From positions 1 through 5,110 of the forward strand of contig DAOVCF010000145.1 of the NCBI GenBank assembly GCA_030670165.1: a DNA stretch of 5,110 nucleotides, written 5' to 3'. Below are positions 5,101-5,110 of this stretch, piece by piece. Source of the DNA: Candidatus Stahliibacteriota bacterium. GTDB taxonomy: Bacteria > Hydrothermota > Tepidihabitantia > B3-TA06. The translations under genes were made by a program, and so were the position numbers. The stretch's first letter is position 1. The number at the start of each line of letters is the position of its first letter. A model generated the notes under the pieces. It had not been told where the DNA came from, made no database searches, and saw only the letters and a list, made by a program, of their open reading frames with translations.

Positions 5101-5110
5101 TCCACAGATT

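Overview
The window looks like a fragment of a moderate-GC genome from an uncultivated prokaryote, most likely a bacterium. Four sites fit a bacterial -35/-10 promoter (TTGACA or TTGAAA, a 16-nt spacer, then a TATAAT-like hexamer), and internal genes have AGGAG/GGGAG ribosome binding sites. No convincing archaeal TATA box sits at the right distance from any start. Against this, the GMP synthase is the split, two-subunit form typical of archaea, so the lineage cannot be fixed from this window. A bacterial candidate lineage carrying an archaeal-type guaA pair is my best inference.

Left part, + strand: the 3' end of an unrecognised gene (2-397), then about 315 nt without a convincing gene that holds two short in-frame ORF pieces and ends in a strong promoter (617-644). 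The promoter drives a two-gene unit of tandemly duplicated class I SAM-dependent methyltransferases (714-1472 and 1509-2306). A second promoter (2310-2337) lies in the 38-nt gap behind them and directs a Nudix hydrolase (2345-2786). Its reading frame is broken exactly inside the Nudix box by a run of seven Gs; removing one G restores a complete 146-residue protein.

Right part, - strand, read right to left: a promoter (5073-5100) for a 64-residue two-helix membrane protein (4873-5067), followed closely by an AT-richer gene of unknown function (4492-4869). Then comes a non-coding palindromic element with two hairpins (4370-4470). A third near-consensus promoter (4324-4351) drives guaAB (3373-4317) and guaAA (2790-3368), the synthetase and glutaminase subunits of GMP synthase. 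They are 4 nt apart and end only 3 nt from the convergent Nudix gene.

The most notable pattern is that three of the four promoters place the predicted transcription start at or next to the A of the start codon (-10 element to ATG of 5, 6 or 7 nt, with no ribosome binding site). The first genes of these units are therefore predicted to be leaderless, whereas downstream genes and the first methyltransferase carry Shine-Dalgarno sequences.
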